The translations under genes and the position numbers were made by a program. 64,000 nucleotides of DNA from Deltaproteobacteria bacterium (GTDB lineage: Bacteria > Myxococcota > B64-G9), in the NCBI GenBank assembly GCA_016935365.1, contig JAFGRB010000058.1, forward strand, positions 35,850 to 99,849, written 5' to 3'. A model generated the notes under the pieces. That model was given only the letters and a program-made list of their open reading frames with translations. It made no database searches and was not told the DNA's origin. Below are positions 1 through 9,398 of this stretch, piece by piece; the stretch's first letter is position 1; every line of letters starts with the position of its first letter.

Positions 1-19
1 GGAGCAGATCGCCCAGCGC

Positions 20-358
20 ATGAAGAAGGCCATGTCGCTTCGCGAGGGAGCCGGCCGGGCCAAGATCACGGTCCACATGGGCACCTGCGGGATCTCGGCC
101 GGCGCCAGGAAGATCGTCAGCGCGGTGATGCACTGCCTGGAGGAGTCCGGCGCCCAGGACGTGATCGTCACCACCTCGGGCTGCGCGGGTCTGTGCAGCC
201 GGGAGCCGATGATGACGGTCGAGCTCTCGGGCCAGGCTCCGGTCAAGTACGTCGATTTGGACGAGGCCAAGGTCAAGCGCGTGTTCGACGAGCACGTCAT
301 CGGCGGAGTGATCGTGGCCGAATTCGCCCTGGCCAGGGGCAGCGAGCAGACGCTATGA
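20..358 (+). CDS. NuoE-like thioredoxin-fold [2Fe-2S] ferredoxin domain protein; frame is open to the window edge, so the true start may lie upstream
   Basis: MGTCGISAGARKIV...TTSGCAGLCSREP pattern of thioredoxin-like 2Fe-2S proteins; immediately upstream of a NuoF homologue with 4-nt overlap. Confidence 0.75.
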   Translation: MKKAMSLREGAGRAKITVHMGTCGISAGARKIVSAVMHCLEESGAQDVIVTTSGCAGLCSREPMMTVELSGQAPVKYVDLDEAKVKRVFDEHVIGGVIVAEFALARGSEQTL

Positions 359-2148
359 AGTCCCATCGCGCGCATGTGATGCTGTGTGCAGGGACCGGCT
401 GTGTCTCGAACGGATCCTTCGAGGTCAAGGCGGCGCTCGAGAAGGAGCTCGCCGAGCGAGACCTGCAGGACGAGATCGCGGTCGTCATGACAGGCTGCAA
501 CGGCTTCTGCGCCCAGGGCCCGGTCATGGTGGTCCAGCCTGGAGAGGTCTTCTACCAGCTCCTGGGTACGAAGGACATCCCCCATCTGGTCGAGGAGCAC
601 TTTCTGAAAGGCCGGCCGGTCGAGAGGCTCATGTACCGGCCGCCGGTAGATAAGATCCCTGTGCCAAGGATGAGCGACATCGGCTTCTTCAAGAAGCAGC
701 GCCTGATCGCTCTGCGCAACCGGGGGCTGATCGATCCCGAAAAGATCGACGAGTACATCGCCCGCGGTGGATACCAGGGCCTGAGCAAGGCGCTCACCGA
801 GATGACCCCCGAGTCGATCGTCGAAGAGGTGACGAAATCGGGGCTGCGGGGCCGCGGGGGGGCGGGTTTTCCCACCGGCCGCAAGTGGGCCTCGGCCGCC
901 AAGCACGCCAGCGACGAGAAGTACATCATCTGCAACGCCGACGAGGGCGACCCGGGCGCCTTCATGGACCGGAGCATCATCGAGGGCGATCCGCACGCGG
1001 TCATCGAGGGCATGACCATCGCGGGCCGGGCGGTGGGCGCGCACGCGGGCTGGGTCTATATCCGGACGGAGTACCCGATCGCCATGGAGCGCCTCAACCT
1101 GGCCATCTCCCAGGCGCGGGACTACGGCCTGCTGGGCGCGGACATCCTCGGGTCCGGCTTCGACTTCGACATCCATGTCTTCCGGGGCGCGGGCGCGTTC
1201 GTCTGCGGTGAATCCAGCGCACTTCGGGCCTCCATCCAGGGGGATCCGCCCGAGCCGTCCGCCAAGCACATCCACGCGACGGAGCGGGGGCTCTTCCAGA
1301 AACCGACCGTGCTCAACAACGTCGAGACCCTGGCCAACGTGCCCGAGATCATCCTCCGGGGGGGGGAGTGGTTCGCCGGCATCGGTACGGAGGGCAGCAA
1401 GGGCACGAAGGTCTTCGCCCTGGTCGGCAACGTCAACAACACCGGGCTGGTCGAAGTGCCCATGGGCACCACGTTGCGGGAGATCATCTTCGACATCGGC
1501 GGGGGCATGGAGAAGGGCAAGGAGTTCAAGGCGGTCCAGACCGGGGGGCCGTCGGGCGGCTGCATCCCAGCCTCGCTTCTGGACCTGCCCGTCGATTTCG
1601 ACCGCCTCACCGAGGTCGGCTCCATGATGGGCTCCGGAGGCATGATCGTCATGGACGAGGACACCTGCATGGTCGACGTCGCCAGGTACTTCCTGGACTT
1701 CCTGCGCGACGAGTCCTGCGGCAAGTGCACCGCCTGCCGGGAGGGCGTGGATGCGATGTACCAGATCGTCAGCCGCATCTGCAACGGGCATGGCTGCGAG
1801 GGCGACATCGAGCTGCTCGAGGACCTGGGAGAGACGATCAAGGACACCGCGCTGTGCGGCCTGGGCACGAGCGCACCAAATCCCGTCCTGAGCACGATCG
1901 CGTACTTCCGGCAGGAGTATGAGACGCACATCTCCGAGCGTCGCTGCCCGGCCGGGGTCTGCAAGGCGCTCATCACCTACTCGATCGACGCCGAGAAGTG
2001 CAACGGCTGCACGCTATGCGCCAAGAACTGCCCCGAGAACGCGATCTCGGGCGACAAGAAGGAAGTCCACACGATCGATCAGAGCAAGTGCATCAAGTGC
2101 GGGATCTGCCGCGACGTCTGCAGGCGAGAGGCGGTGCTCGTTCAATGA
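355..2148 (+). CDS. NuoF/HydB-like NADH-binding flavoprotein with N-terminal 2Fe-2S domain and C-terminal 2x[4Fe-4S]
   Basis: SGLRGRGGAGFPTGRKW, ICNADEGDPGAFMDR, ESCGKCTACREG motifs; C-terminal CNGCTLCAKNCP and CIKCGICRDVC; ATG at 355 overlaps previous stop. Confidence 0.93.
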   Translation: MKSHRAHVMLCAGTGCVSNGSFEVKAALEKELAERDLQDEIAVVMTGCNGFCAQGPVMVVQPGEVFYQLLGTKDIPHLVEEHFLKGRPVERLMYRPPVDKIPVPRMSDIGFFKKQRLIALRNRGLIDPEKIDEYIARGGYQGLSKALTEMTPESIVEEVTKSGLRGRGGAGFPTGRKWASAAKHASDEKYIICNADEGDPGAFMDRSIIEGDPHAVIEGMTIAGRAVGAHAGWVYIRTEYPIAMERLNLAISQARDYGLLGADILGSGFDFDIHVFRGAGAFVCGESSALRASIQGDPPEPSAKHIHATERGLFQKPTVLNNVETLANVPEIILRGGEWFAGIGTEGSKGTKVFALVGNVNNTGLVEVPMGTTLREIIFDIGGGMEKGKEFKAVQTGGPSGGCIPASLLDLPVDFDRLTEVGSMMGSGGMIVMDEDTCMVDVARYFLDFLRDESCGKCTACREGVDAMYQIVSRICNGHGCEGDIELLEDLGETIKDTALCGLGTSAPNPVLSTIAYFRQEYETHISERRCPAGVCKALITYSIDAEKCNGCTLCAKNCPENAISGDKKEVHTIDQSKCIKCGICRDVCRREAVLVQ

Positions 2149-2528
2149 GGCTCGAGGAAGTGCAGCGCATCCTGGAAGCCAGGCCAGCCTGGACCGTGAG
2201 GCTCCCGAGGAACGGCGAGCGCGAGGTGGTCTCGTGCCTGGCCACCGATCTGATGAGCGACGCCCTGACCACGACGGGCGAGGGCTCGCTGCTGCTGACC
2301 GGCCTGACGAACTCGCAGGTGATCCGCACTGCCGGGATCGTGGACCTGGCCGCGATCTGCTTCGTCCGGGGCAAGTCGCCCCAGCCCGAGACGGTCGAGC
2401 TGGCGGAGAAGATGGGCGTCCGGCTGCTGGTCACGGATCTGTCCATGTTCGAGGCCTGCGGCCGGCTTTACGAGAAGGGACTGCGAGCAGCCGTTGGAGA
2501 TGAGGGCGATTGTCGGACGAGAGAGTAA
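2145..2528 (+). CDS. DRTGG-domain protein
   Basis: ATLDLMSDAL...GLTNSQVIRTAGIVDLAAICFVRGK style DRTGG fold; ATGA overlap with upstream gene; paralogue at 3427. Confidence 0.7.
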   Translation: MRLEEVQRILEARPAWTVRLPRNGEREVVSCLATDLMSDALTTTGEGSLLLTGLTNSQVIRTAGIVDLAAICFVRGKSPQPETVELAEKMGVRLLVTDLSMFEACGRLYEKGLRAAVGDEGDCRTRE

Positions 2529-3430
2529 CCAAGCTGCAGGAGCTCGTCTACGAGCTCCGGGTCGGCGAGATCATGCACGAGGACGTGATCAGCGTGTCAC
2601 CGGAAACCCCCATGAGCGAGCTGCGCGAGATCCTGCGCATCAACCGCATCTCGGGCACGCCGGTGATGAGAGACGGCAGCCTGGTCGGGATGATCAGCAT
2701 CGAGGACTTCATCCGCTGGCTGGTGAAAAGCGACGGGGACTGCCGGGTGGAGGCGAAGATGACCCGGGACGTCAGGACGGTCTTCGCCGACGAGCCCCTC
2801 ATCCAGGCGGTCAACAAGCTGGAGCGCTTCGGCTTCGGCCGCCTGCCCGTCCTGGACCGAAAGAGCGGCAAGCTGGCGGGGGTGCTGACCAAGGGAGACA
2901 TCATCGAGGGCCTGCTGAAGAAACTCGAGATCGACTACCACGAGGCCGAGATGATGGGCGCGCGCTCGAGCCACGTCTTCGAGGACATCATCGCCGACTC
3001 GAGCGCGCTGCTGTTCGAGTACCAGGTGCCGGGCAAGGACTTCACCCGGGCCGGCGCCTGCGCGAGCGGCCTGAAGACCACGCTCAGGCGGCTTGGCATC
3101 CACCCGCAGACGGCGCGCCGGGCCGCGATCGCGTGCTACGAGGCCGAGATGAACCTGATCGTCCACACCGACGGCGGGCGGATAGAGGCGCGGGTGGACG
3201 GGCGCGCGATCCGCATCCAGGCGCTCGACGAGGGACCGGGGATCGAGGACGTGGCGCGCGCCATGCAGCCCGGCTACTCGACCGCCCCGGACTGGGTGCG
3301 GGAGCTCGGATTCGGCGCCGGCATGGGCCTGGTGAACATCGACAAGTGCGCGGACCGGATGGAGATCGACTCCACCACCGGCAAGGGGACGAGGATCGAG
3401 GTGGAGATCTTGCTGGAGACAGAGCCATGA
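2510..3430 (+). CDS. CBS-domain pair fused to HATPase (anti-sigma/serine-kinase-like) domain (TTG start)
   Basis: IMHEDVISVSPETPMSELREIL / GTPVMRDGSLVGMIS CBS motifs; C-terminal DEGPGIED...GFGAGMGLVNIDKCADR GHKL-type motifs. Confidence 0.85.
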   Translation: MSDERVTKLQELVYELRVGEIMHEDVISVSPETPMSELREILRINRISGTPVMRDGSLVGMISIEDFIRWLVKSDGDCRVEAKMTRDVRTVFADEPLIQAVNKLERFGFGRLPVLDRKSGKLAGVLTKGDIIEGLLKKLEIDYHEAEMMGARSSHVFEDIIADSSALLFEYQVPGKDFTRAGACASGLKTTLRRLGIHPQTARRAAIACYEAEMNLIVHTDGGRIEARVDGRAIRIQALDEGPGIEDVARAMQPGYSTAPDWVRELGFGAGMGLVNIDKCADRMEIDSTTGKGTRIEVEILLETEP

Positions 3431-3774
3431 CCCTGGCGGAGATCATAGACCGGCTGGGCCTGCAGGTCAGAGCCGGAGATGCGGCCCTCCGACGAGATGT
3501 CGAGCGCGGCTACGCGAGCGACCTGATGAGCGACGTGATCGCCAACGGGCTCGAGGGCGATCTATGGATCACCCTGCAGACTCACCAGAACACGGTCGCG
3601 GTCGCGAGCATGAAGGGGCTGGCGGGCATCGTGCTCGTCAACAGCCGCGAGCCCGAGCCGGACACGCTGGAGAAGGCCAGGCGGGAGTCGATCCCGCTGC
3701 TGGTCAGCGAGCTGCCGGCCTTCGAGCTGATCGGGCGCTTGCACGGCTTGGGCTTGACGGGACTGAGAGCGTGA
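3427..3774 (+). CDS. DRTGG-domain protein (second copy)
   Basis: Similar to the 2145-2528 product (YASDLMSDVIANG...VASMKGLAGIVLVNSREPEPDTLEKA); 4-nt overlap with upstream gene. Confidence 0.7.
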   Translation: MTLAEIIDRLGLQVRAGDAALRRDVERGYASDLMSDVIANGLEGDLWITLQTHQNTVAVASMKGLAGIVLVNSREPEPDTLEKARRESIPLLVSELPAFELIGRLHGLGLTGLRA

Positions 3775-4487
3775 GGAGCCTGTGTGCCGATCTGCACATC
3801 CATACCTGCCTTTCGCCCTGTGCAGAAAGGGAGATGTCGCCCTTGCAGATCGTCAGGCGAGCGCTGGAGAGGGACCTGGACTTGATCGCCATCTGTGACC
3901 ACAACTCGGCAGAGAACGTACAGGCGGTCCGCCGGGCCGCCGCGGGCACTTGCCTGGGCGTGATCGGCGGGATGGAGATCACGACCCGGGAGGAGATCCA
4001 CATGCTGGGCCTCTTCGGCCGGGACCGGGATCTCCTGTCCGTCCAGCAGCTCGTCCACGAGAAGCTGCCGGGCGAGAACGAGCCCGAGTTTTTCGGCGAG
4101 CAGCTGGTCATGAACGAGCGGGACGAGGTCGTGGGCTGCCAGACCGCCCTGCTGATCGGCGCGACGGAGCTGGGGCTCGAGGAGGCGGTGGCCTGCATCC
4201 ACGCGCAGGGCGGTCTCGCCATCGCGGCCCACATCGATAGGCCCAGCTTCAGCCTCCGGAGCCAGATCGGCTTCGTGCCGGACGACCTGGACCTGGACGC
4301 GCTGGAGGTCTGGGAGCCGGATGCGGAGGACCTGCCGGAAGACATGGCCGTGCTCCGATCGTCGGATGCGCACCGCCTGGACGAGATCGGCAGCCGCCGG
4401 ACCCTGCTCGAGATGGAGTCGGCGACCTTCGAGGAGCTCGGGATGGCCTTGAAGGGCATGCACGGCAGGCGGGTGGTGAGCCGATGA
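3771..4487 (+). CDS. PHP-domain metal-dependent phosphoesterase (GTG start)
   Basis: DLHIHTCLSPC, DHNSAEN, AAHIDRPS, SSDAHRLDEIG PHP motifs. Confidence 0.87.
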   Translation: MRSLCADLHIHTCLSPCAEREMSPLQIVRRALERDLDLIAICDHNSAENVQAVRRAAAGTCLGVIGGMEITTREEIHMLGLFGRDRDLLSVQQLVHEKLPGENEPEFFGEQLVMNERDEVVGCQTALLIGATELGLEEAVACIHAQGGLAIAAHIDRPSFSLRSQIGFVPDDLDLDALEVWEPDAEDLPEDMAVLRSSDAHRLDEIGSRRTLLEMESATFEELGMALKGMHGRRVVSR

Positions 4488-4500
4488 GAGAGGACGCCGC

Positions 4501-4959
4501 GTGGAAGACCTGTCTCTGCACCTGCTCGATCTCGCGGAGAACTCGATCCGCTCGCAAGCGACCCGGATCGAGATCTCGCTGGTGGAGGAAATGGAGCGCG
4601 ATCTGCTGACAGTCCGCGTGAAGGACAACGGCAAGGGCATGGACCTGGACGCCGCGGGCCGGGCGGTCGACCCCTTCTTCTCGACCAAGCCCGGCAAGAA
4701 AGTCGGGCTGGGCCTGGCGCTGCTGGCGCAGGCGGCCCGGGAGGCCGAGGGCGCGCTCGAGGTCGTCTCGAAGCCGGGCCAGGGGACCGAGGTGAAGGCG
4801 ACCTTCCGTCACAGCCACCCCGATCGAAAGCCGCTGGGAGACATCGCGGCGACCATCGAGGTCCTGGTGGCCGGTAATCCGGAAATCGATTTCGTGTTCG
4901 AACACAGGAAGGGCGGGGAGCACACCCGCCTGGACACGAGGGAAATGACCCGATCATGA
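4501..4959 (+). CDS. Stand-alone HATPase_c (histidine-kinase-like ATPase) (GTG start)
   Basis: LDLAENSIRSQA (N box), VKDNGKGMD, KKVGLGLALLAQAAREAEG, GQGTEVKATF. Confidence 0.8.
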   Translation: MEDLSLHLLDLAENSIRSQATRIEISLVEEMERDLLTVRVKDNGKGMDLDAAGRAVDPFFSTKPGKKVGLGLALLAQAAREAEGALEVVSKPGQGTEVKATFRHSHPDRKPLGDIAATIEVLVAGNPEIDFVFEHRKGGEHTRLDTREMTRS

Positions 4960-7900
4960 TCAAGATGCAAATCGACGGACAGGAAGTCAGCGCACAGCCC
5001 GACAGCACCGTGCTCGAGGCCTGCCGCAGCGCGGGCATCCAGATCCCCACGCTCTGCTACCACAAGTCGCTCTCGCCGTACGGAGCCTGCCGGCTGTGTC
5101 TGGTCGAGATCGAGGAGCGTGGGCGTCCCCGCATCCGGGCCTCGTGCGTCTACCCGGTCGAGGAAGGCCTGGTGGTCCACACGAACACGGACAAGGTGCG
5201 CCACCACCGACGGATGATGGCCGAGCTGCTGCTGGCGCGCTGCCCGGGCTCGGCCGCGATCCGCCAGATCGCAGCCGATCTCGGGGTGGAGGAGGCGCGA
5301 TTCCCGCAGAAGGACGAGGACTGCATCCTGTGCGGCCTGTGCGTCCGGGTCTGCGAGGAGAAGATGGGGATCGGCGCGGTGGACTTCTCGGCCCGGGGAA
5401 GCGAGAGGAAGGTCGGGCCGGCCTACGATCGGAAGTCCCCGGTCTGCATGGCATGCGGCGCCTGCGAGTCGATCTGCCCCATGGAGAAGAAGCTGCCCGA
5501 GGCCGTGTCCAGCCGGGCCGTGCGGCCCTCGCTGGCGGGCTTCGACGCGGGGCTCACGCGCCGTTCCTCCATCTACATCCCCTTCCAGCAGGCCGTGCCG
5601 AACGTGCCGGTCATCGATCGGGATACCTGCGCCCACTTCCTCACCGGCGGCGGCTGCAAGACCTGCCTGGACTTCTGCGAGGCCGGCGCGATCGACTTCG
5701 GCCAGCAGGACGAGCAGCTGGCGCTCGACGTGGGGGCGGTGATCGTCTCGCCCGGCTTCGAGCTCTTCGACCACGCCCTGCGATCCGAGTATGGCTTCGG
5801 GCTCTACCCCAACGTCATCAGCAGCCTGCAGCTCGAGCGCGTGCTCTCGGCCAGCGGGCCCTACCGGGGCCATCTGCAGCGGCCGGTAGACGGCAAGGTG
5901 CCGGACAGGATGGCCTTCATCCAGTGCGTGGGCTCTCGCGAGGCGGACGCGAACTTCTGCTCCTCGGTCTGCTGCATGTACGCGGTCAAGCACGCCCTGA
6001 TGGCCAGAGAGCACTGCCCGGATCTGGCCTGCACGATCTTCTACATGGACATGCGCGCGTTCGGGAAGGGCTTCGACGCTTACTATCAGCGGGCCGTCGA
6101 CGACGGAGTGCGCTTCGTCCGCGCCCGCCCGGCCAACGTGCAGGAGGTGGGAGAGGGGAAGAACCTCCTGATCCGCTATCAGGACGAGAGCGGCGAGTTC
6201 CGCTCGGAGGAGTTCGATCTCGTCATCCTCTCGTGCGGGATGCGGCCGTCCGAGGACAACGGCATGCTGGCCGAGCGCCTGGGCATCGGGCTCGACGAGC
6301 GGGGCTTCTGCAGGACCGAGGCCTTCGATCCGATGAGGACCAGCCGGCCGGGCGTCTTCGTCTGCGGCGCCTTCTCGGAGCCCAAGGACATCCCGGAGAC
6401 GGTCATCCAGGCCAGCGGCGCCGCGGCCAAGTCGATGGCCCTGCTTGCGGAAGCGCGGGGCACCATGGTCTCGCCGAAGGCCTATCCGCCGGAGAGAGAC
6501 GTGACCGGTGAGGAGCCCCGGATCGGTGTCTTCGTGTGCCACTGCGGCCGCAACATCGGCAGCGTGGTCAACGTCCCCGAGGTGGTCGCGTACGCCGAGG
6601 AGCTCCCGGACGTCGTCTACGCCACCGATAACCTCTTCACCTGCTCGCAGGACACCCAGGAGCTCATCAAGAAGGTCATCGCCGACGAGAAGCTCAACCG
6701 GGTCGTGGTGGCCTCGTGCACCCCGCGGACCCACGAGCCGCTCTTCCGGGACACGGTCCGGGAAGCGGGGCTCAACCGCTATCTCTTCGAGATGGCCAAC
6801 ATCCGCGATCAGTGCTCCTGGGTCCACATGCACGAGCCGCAGGCGGCGACGAGCAAGGCCAAGGACCTGGTGCGGATGGCGATCGCCAAGGCGAGGCTCC
6901 TCGAGCCGCTGCAGGAGCGCAGCATGTCCCCCAACCACGAGGCGCTGGTGATCGGCGGGGGCGTCGCCGGCATGTCGGCCGCCATCGGCCTCGCGGACCA
7001 GGGCTTCCAGGTCCATCTGGTGGAGCGCGAGCCGGAGCTCGGTGGCCACGCGCGCCACGTCCATTTCCTGCCGCGCGGGGAGGAGCCCAAGGCCTTTCTG
7101 GCCGAGCGGATAGACCGGGTCACGTCCCACCCCCGCATCAAGCTCTACCTCGGATCCGTGCTGAAGTCGGTGGAGGGCTTCGTGGGCAGGTTCACGAGCA
7201 CCATCGTGACGAACGGTACGCAACATGGAATCGAGCACGGCGTGGTGATCGTGGCCACCGGCGCAGGCATGCTCGAGACCGAGGAGTACCTGTACGGAAA
7301 GGACGAGCGGGTCATAAGCCAGGTCGCCTTCGAGAGCGAGCTGGCCGCAGGCGAGTGCGAGCTCGACAACGTGGTCATGATCCAGTGCGTCGGCTCGCGC
7401 GACGACGAGCGGCCGTACTGCAGCCGGCTGTGCTGCAACCACGCCATCCGGAACGCGCTCAAGCTCAAGGAGCTCAAGCCGCAGGCGAACGTCTTCGTCC
7501 TCTACCGGGACGTGCGCGCCTACGGCTTCCGCGAGCAGCTCTACACCCTGGCCCGGGAGAAGGGCGTGCGCTTCATCCGCTACGAGCCGGAGCGCAAGCC
7601 GGAGGTCTCCCAGGCCGGCGAGAAGCTGCGGGTCGAGGTCGACGATCCGATCCTGCAGTCGAGGCTGGCCATCGACTGCGATCGGCTGGTGCTCTCGCTG
7701 GCGGTCGTGCCCCGGGAGGATACCGAGAATCTGGCCAAGATGCTCAAGGTGCCGATCAACCAGGAGAAGTTCTACCTGGAGGCCCACATGAAGCTCAGGC
7801 CGGTGGACTTCGCATCCGAGGGCATCTTTCTGTGCGGCCTGGCGCACTCGCCCAAGGATCTCAGCGAGACGGTGGCCCAGGCCATGGGCGCGGCGGGCCG

Positions 7901-8195
7901 AGCCTCGACGATTCTGGCCAACGAGGAGCTGCCGCTGGAGTCCGCGATCTCCGAGGTCGTGGACGCGAACTGCGACGGCTGCGCGTACTGCATCGATCCC
8001 TGTCCATACGATGCGCTGACGCTCCTGGAGTACAAGCGCAAGGGCGAGATCAAGAAGACGGTCCAGACGAACGAGGCGCTGTGCAAGGGCTGTGGCGTCT
8101 GCCAGGCGACCTGTCCCAAGCAGGGCATCTTCGTGCGGAGCTTCAAGCTGGATCAGCTCAACGCGATGGTCGAGGCAGCCCTGGAGATGGGCTGA
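4956..8195 (+). CDS. NuoG/HydA-type iron-sulfur N-terminus fused to HdrA (FAD/4Fe-4S heterodisulfide reductase subunit A)
   Basis: N-terminal PTLCYHKSLSPYGACRLCLVEI 2Fe-2S plus CILCGLCVRVC/CMACGACESICP; C-terminal HdrA VIGGGVAGMSAAIGLADQGF, IQCVGSRDDERPYCSRLCC, CDGCAYCIDPCP, CKGCGVCQATCP. Confidence 0.9.
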   Translation: MIKMQIDGQEVSAQPDSTVLEACRSAGIQIPTLCYHKSLSPYGACRLCLVEIEERGRPRIRASCVYPVEEGLVVHTNTDKVRHHRRMMAELLLARCPGSAAIRQIAADLGVEEARFPQKDEDCILCGLCVRVCEEKMGIGAVDFSARGSERKVGPAYDRKSPVCMACGACESICPMEKKLPEAVSSRAVRPSLAGFDAGLTRRSSIYIPFQQAVPNVPVIDRDTCAHFLTGGGCKTCLDFCEAGAIDFGQQDEQLALDVGAVIVSPGFELFDHALRSEYGFGLYPNVISSLQLERVLSASGPYRGHLQRPVDGKVPDRMAFIQCVGSREADANFCSSVCCMYAVKHALMAREHCPDLACTIFYMDMRAFGKGFDAYYQRAVDDGVRFVRARPANVQEVGEGKNLLIRYQDESGEFRSEEFDLVILSCGMRPSEDNGMLAERLGIGLDERGFCRTEAFDPMRTSRPGVFVCGAFSEPKDIPETVIQASGAAAKSMALLAEARGTMVSPKAYPPERDVTGEEPRIGVFVCHCGRNIGSVVNVPEVVAYAEELPDVVYATDNLFTCSQDTQELIKKVIADEKLNRVVVASCTPRTHEPLFRDTVREAGLNRYLFEMANIRDQCSWVHMHEPQAATSKAKDLVRMAIAKARLLEPLQERSMSPNHEALVIGGGVAGMSAAIGLADQGFQVHLVEREPELGGHARHVHFLPRGEEPKAFLAERIDRVTSHPRIKLYLGSVLKSVEGFVGRFTSTIVTNGTQHGIEHGVVIVATGAGMLETEEYLYGKDERVISQVAFESELAAGECELDNVVMIQCVGSRDDERPYCSRLCCNHAIRNALKLKELKPQANVFVLYRDVRAYGFREQLYTLAREKGVRFIRYEPERKPEVSQAGEKLRVEVDDPILQSRLAIDCDRLVLSLAVVPREDTENLAKMLKVPINQEKFYLEAHMKLRPVDFASEGIFLCGLAHSPKDLSETVAQAMGAAGRASTILANEELPLESAISEVVDANCDGCAYCIDPCPYDALTLLEYKRKGEIKKTVQTNEALCKGCGVCQATCPKQGIFVRSFKLDQLNAMVEAALEMG

Positions 8196-8217
8196 GCGCG
8201 GCCGAGGAGAGACGGAG

Positions 8218-8631
8218 ATGTCGGAAGAAGAATTCGAACCCACGATCATCGCGTTCTGCTGCAACTGGTGCTCCTACGCCGGAGCGGATCTGGCGGGCAC
8301 GTCCCGGATCCAGTACCCGCCTAACGTTAGGAACATCCGGGTCATGTGCTCGGGCATGGTGCACCCCAACATGGTGATCGAGGCCCTGACCAAGGGCGCC
8401 GACGGCGTGATCATCTGCGGATGCCATCCGGGAGACTGCCATTACATCGAGGGCAACCTCAGGGCGGAGAAGCGAGCCGAGGCCATCGATCTGATGCTGG
8501 AGGACTTTGGGCTCGAGCCCGAGCGCTTTCGGCTGGAGTGGGTCTCGGCCTCGGAAGGACCTCGCTTCGCCGAGGTGATGAAGGACGTGGTGGAGTCGAT
8601 CCGCGAGCTGGGACCCAGCCCGTACCGTTGA
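8218..8631 (+). CDS. MvhD-like hydrogenase iron-sulfur subunit
   Basis: IIAFCCNWCSYAGADLAGTSRIQYP, CGCHPGDCHYIEGN, EWVSASEG motifs of MvhD/FlpD family. Confidence 0.9.
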   Translation: MSEEEFEPTIIAFCCNWCSYAGADLAGTSRIQYPPNVRNIRVMCSGMVHPNMVIEALTKGADGVIICGCHPGDCHYIEGNLRAEKRAEAIDLMLEDFGLEPERFRLEWVSASEGPRFAEVMKDVVESIRELGPSPYR

Positions 8632-8666
8632 TCAGAGCGGGAACAAGGAGTGGCAAGGAGGATCTC

Positions 8667-8879
8667 ATGGAGCCTGAGAGCGTACGGTTTTTCGAGGATG
8701 AGAAGTTCATGTGGGACGGAGAGATCTACGAGACCCGGGACGCGGCCGAGGCGCGGCGCAAGGAGTACGAGGCCGAGAACTTCCAGACGCAGGTGGTCGA
8801 GGCGGAGAACGCCTATCTCGTCTACTCGCGCCGGGTCGTCAAGGAAGTCGTGGTCGAGGGAGAGCCCCCGCCTGCCTGA
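8667..8879 (+). CDS. Small (70 aa) uncharacterised acidic protein inside the hdr cluster
   Basis: Good RBS (aaggaggatctc) before ATG 8667; MEPESVRFFEDEKFMWDGEIYETRDAAEARRKEYEAENFQ; fills the gap between mvhD and hdrC. Confidence 0.7.
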   Translation: MEPESVRFFEDEKFMWDGEIYETRDAAEARRKEYEAENFQTQVVEAENAYLVYSRRVVKEVVVEGEPPPA

Positions 8880-8912
8880 TGAGGCGGATCGGGGACAAGG
8901 AGCAACGGAGCG

Positions 8913-9398
8913 ATGGCTAGCGACAAAGAGACGATCGTCGTCAACGAGCAGGATCTGAGCTTTGCGAGGGAGGTGGCCGCCCAGCCCGGAGGGGAGCACA
9001 TCTGGCGCTGCTTCGCCTGCGGCACCTGCGTGGCGGGTTGCCCGATGAGCGAGGTGGAGCCCGGCTACAGCCCGCGCAAGATCATCCGTCAGATCCTCTT
9101 CGGCATGCGCGACGAGGTGCTGTCCTCGCCGATGATCTGGTACTGCCTGATCTGTTACCGCTGTTACGCGCGCTGCCCGCAGAAGGTCAACTTCACGGAC
9201 ATCATGCGCGTCCTGCGCTACCTGGCCGTCAAGGGCGGCTACGTCCAGGCCAGCGTGATGGACAGGTGCGACTCGATCGACAAGTTGACCAACTCGGTGC
9301 GCCGGGAGCTGGTCAAGCGCGGCTTCGAGAGCGGGCAGGATGCATTCGATCAGTTCCGCGAGAAAGTCGAAGCCGAGCTGGGGGGCCTGGCCACATGA
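8913..9398 (+). CDS. HdrC-like 4Fe-4S dicluster protein
   Basis: WRCFACGTCVAGCPMSEVEPGYSPRKIIRQILFG ... WYCLICYRCYARCPQKV. Confidence 0.9.
   Translation: MASDKETIVVNEQDLSFAREVAAQPGGEHIWRCFACGTCVAGCPMSEVEPGYSPRKIIRQILFGMRDEVLSSPMIWYCLICYRCYARCPQKVNFTDIMRVLRYLAVKGGYVQASVMDRCDSIDKLTNSVRRELVKRGFESGQDAFDQFREKVEAELGGLAT

Noticed and set aside
4809-8264. 1151-aa minus-strand ORF antisense to the NuoG-HdrA gene
   Set aside because: High-GC shadow ORF: His/Arg/Ala/Leu-rich with no domain, while the opposite strand carries clear HdrA motifs.
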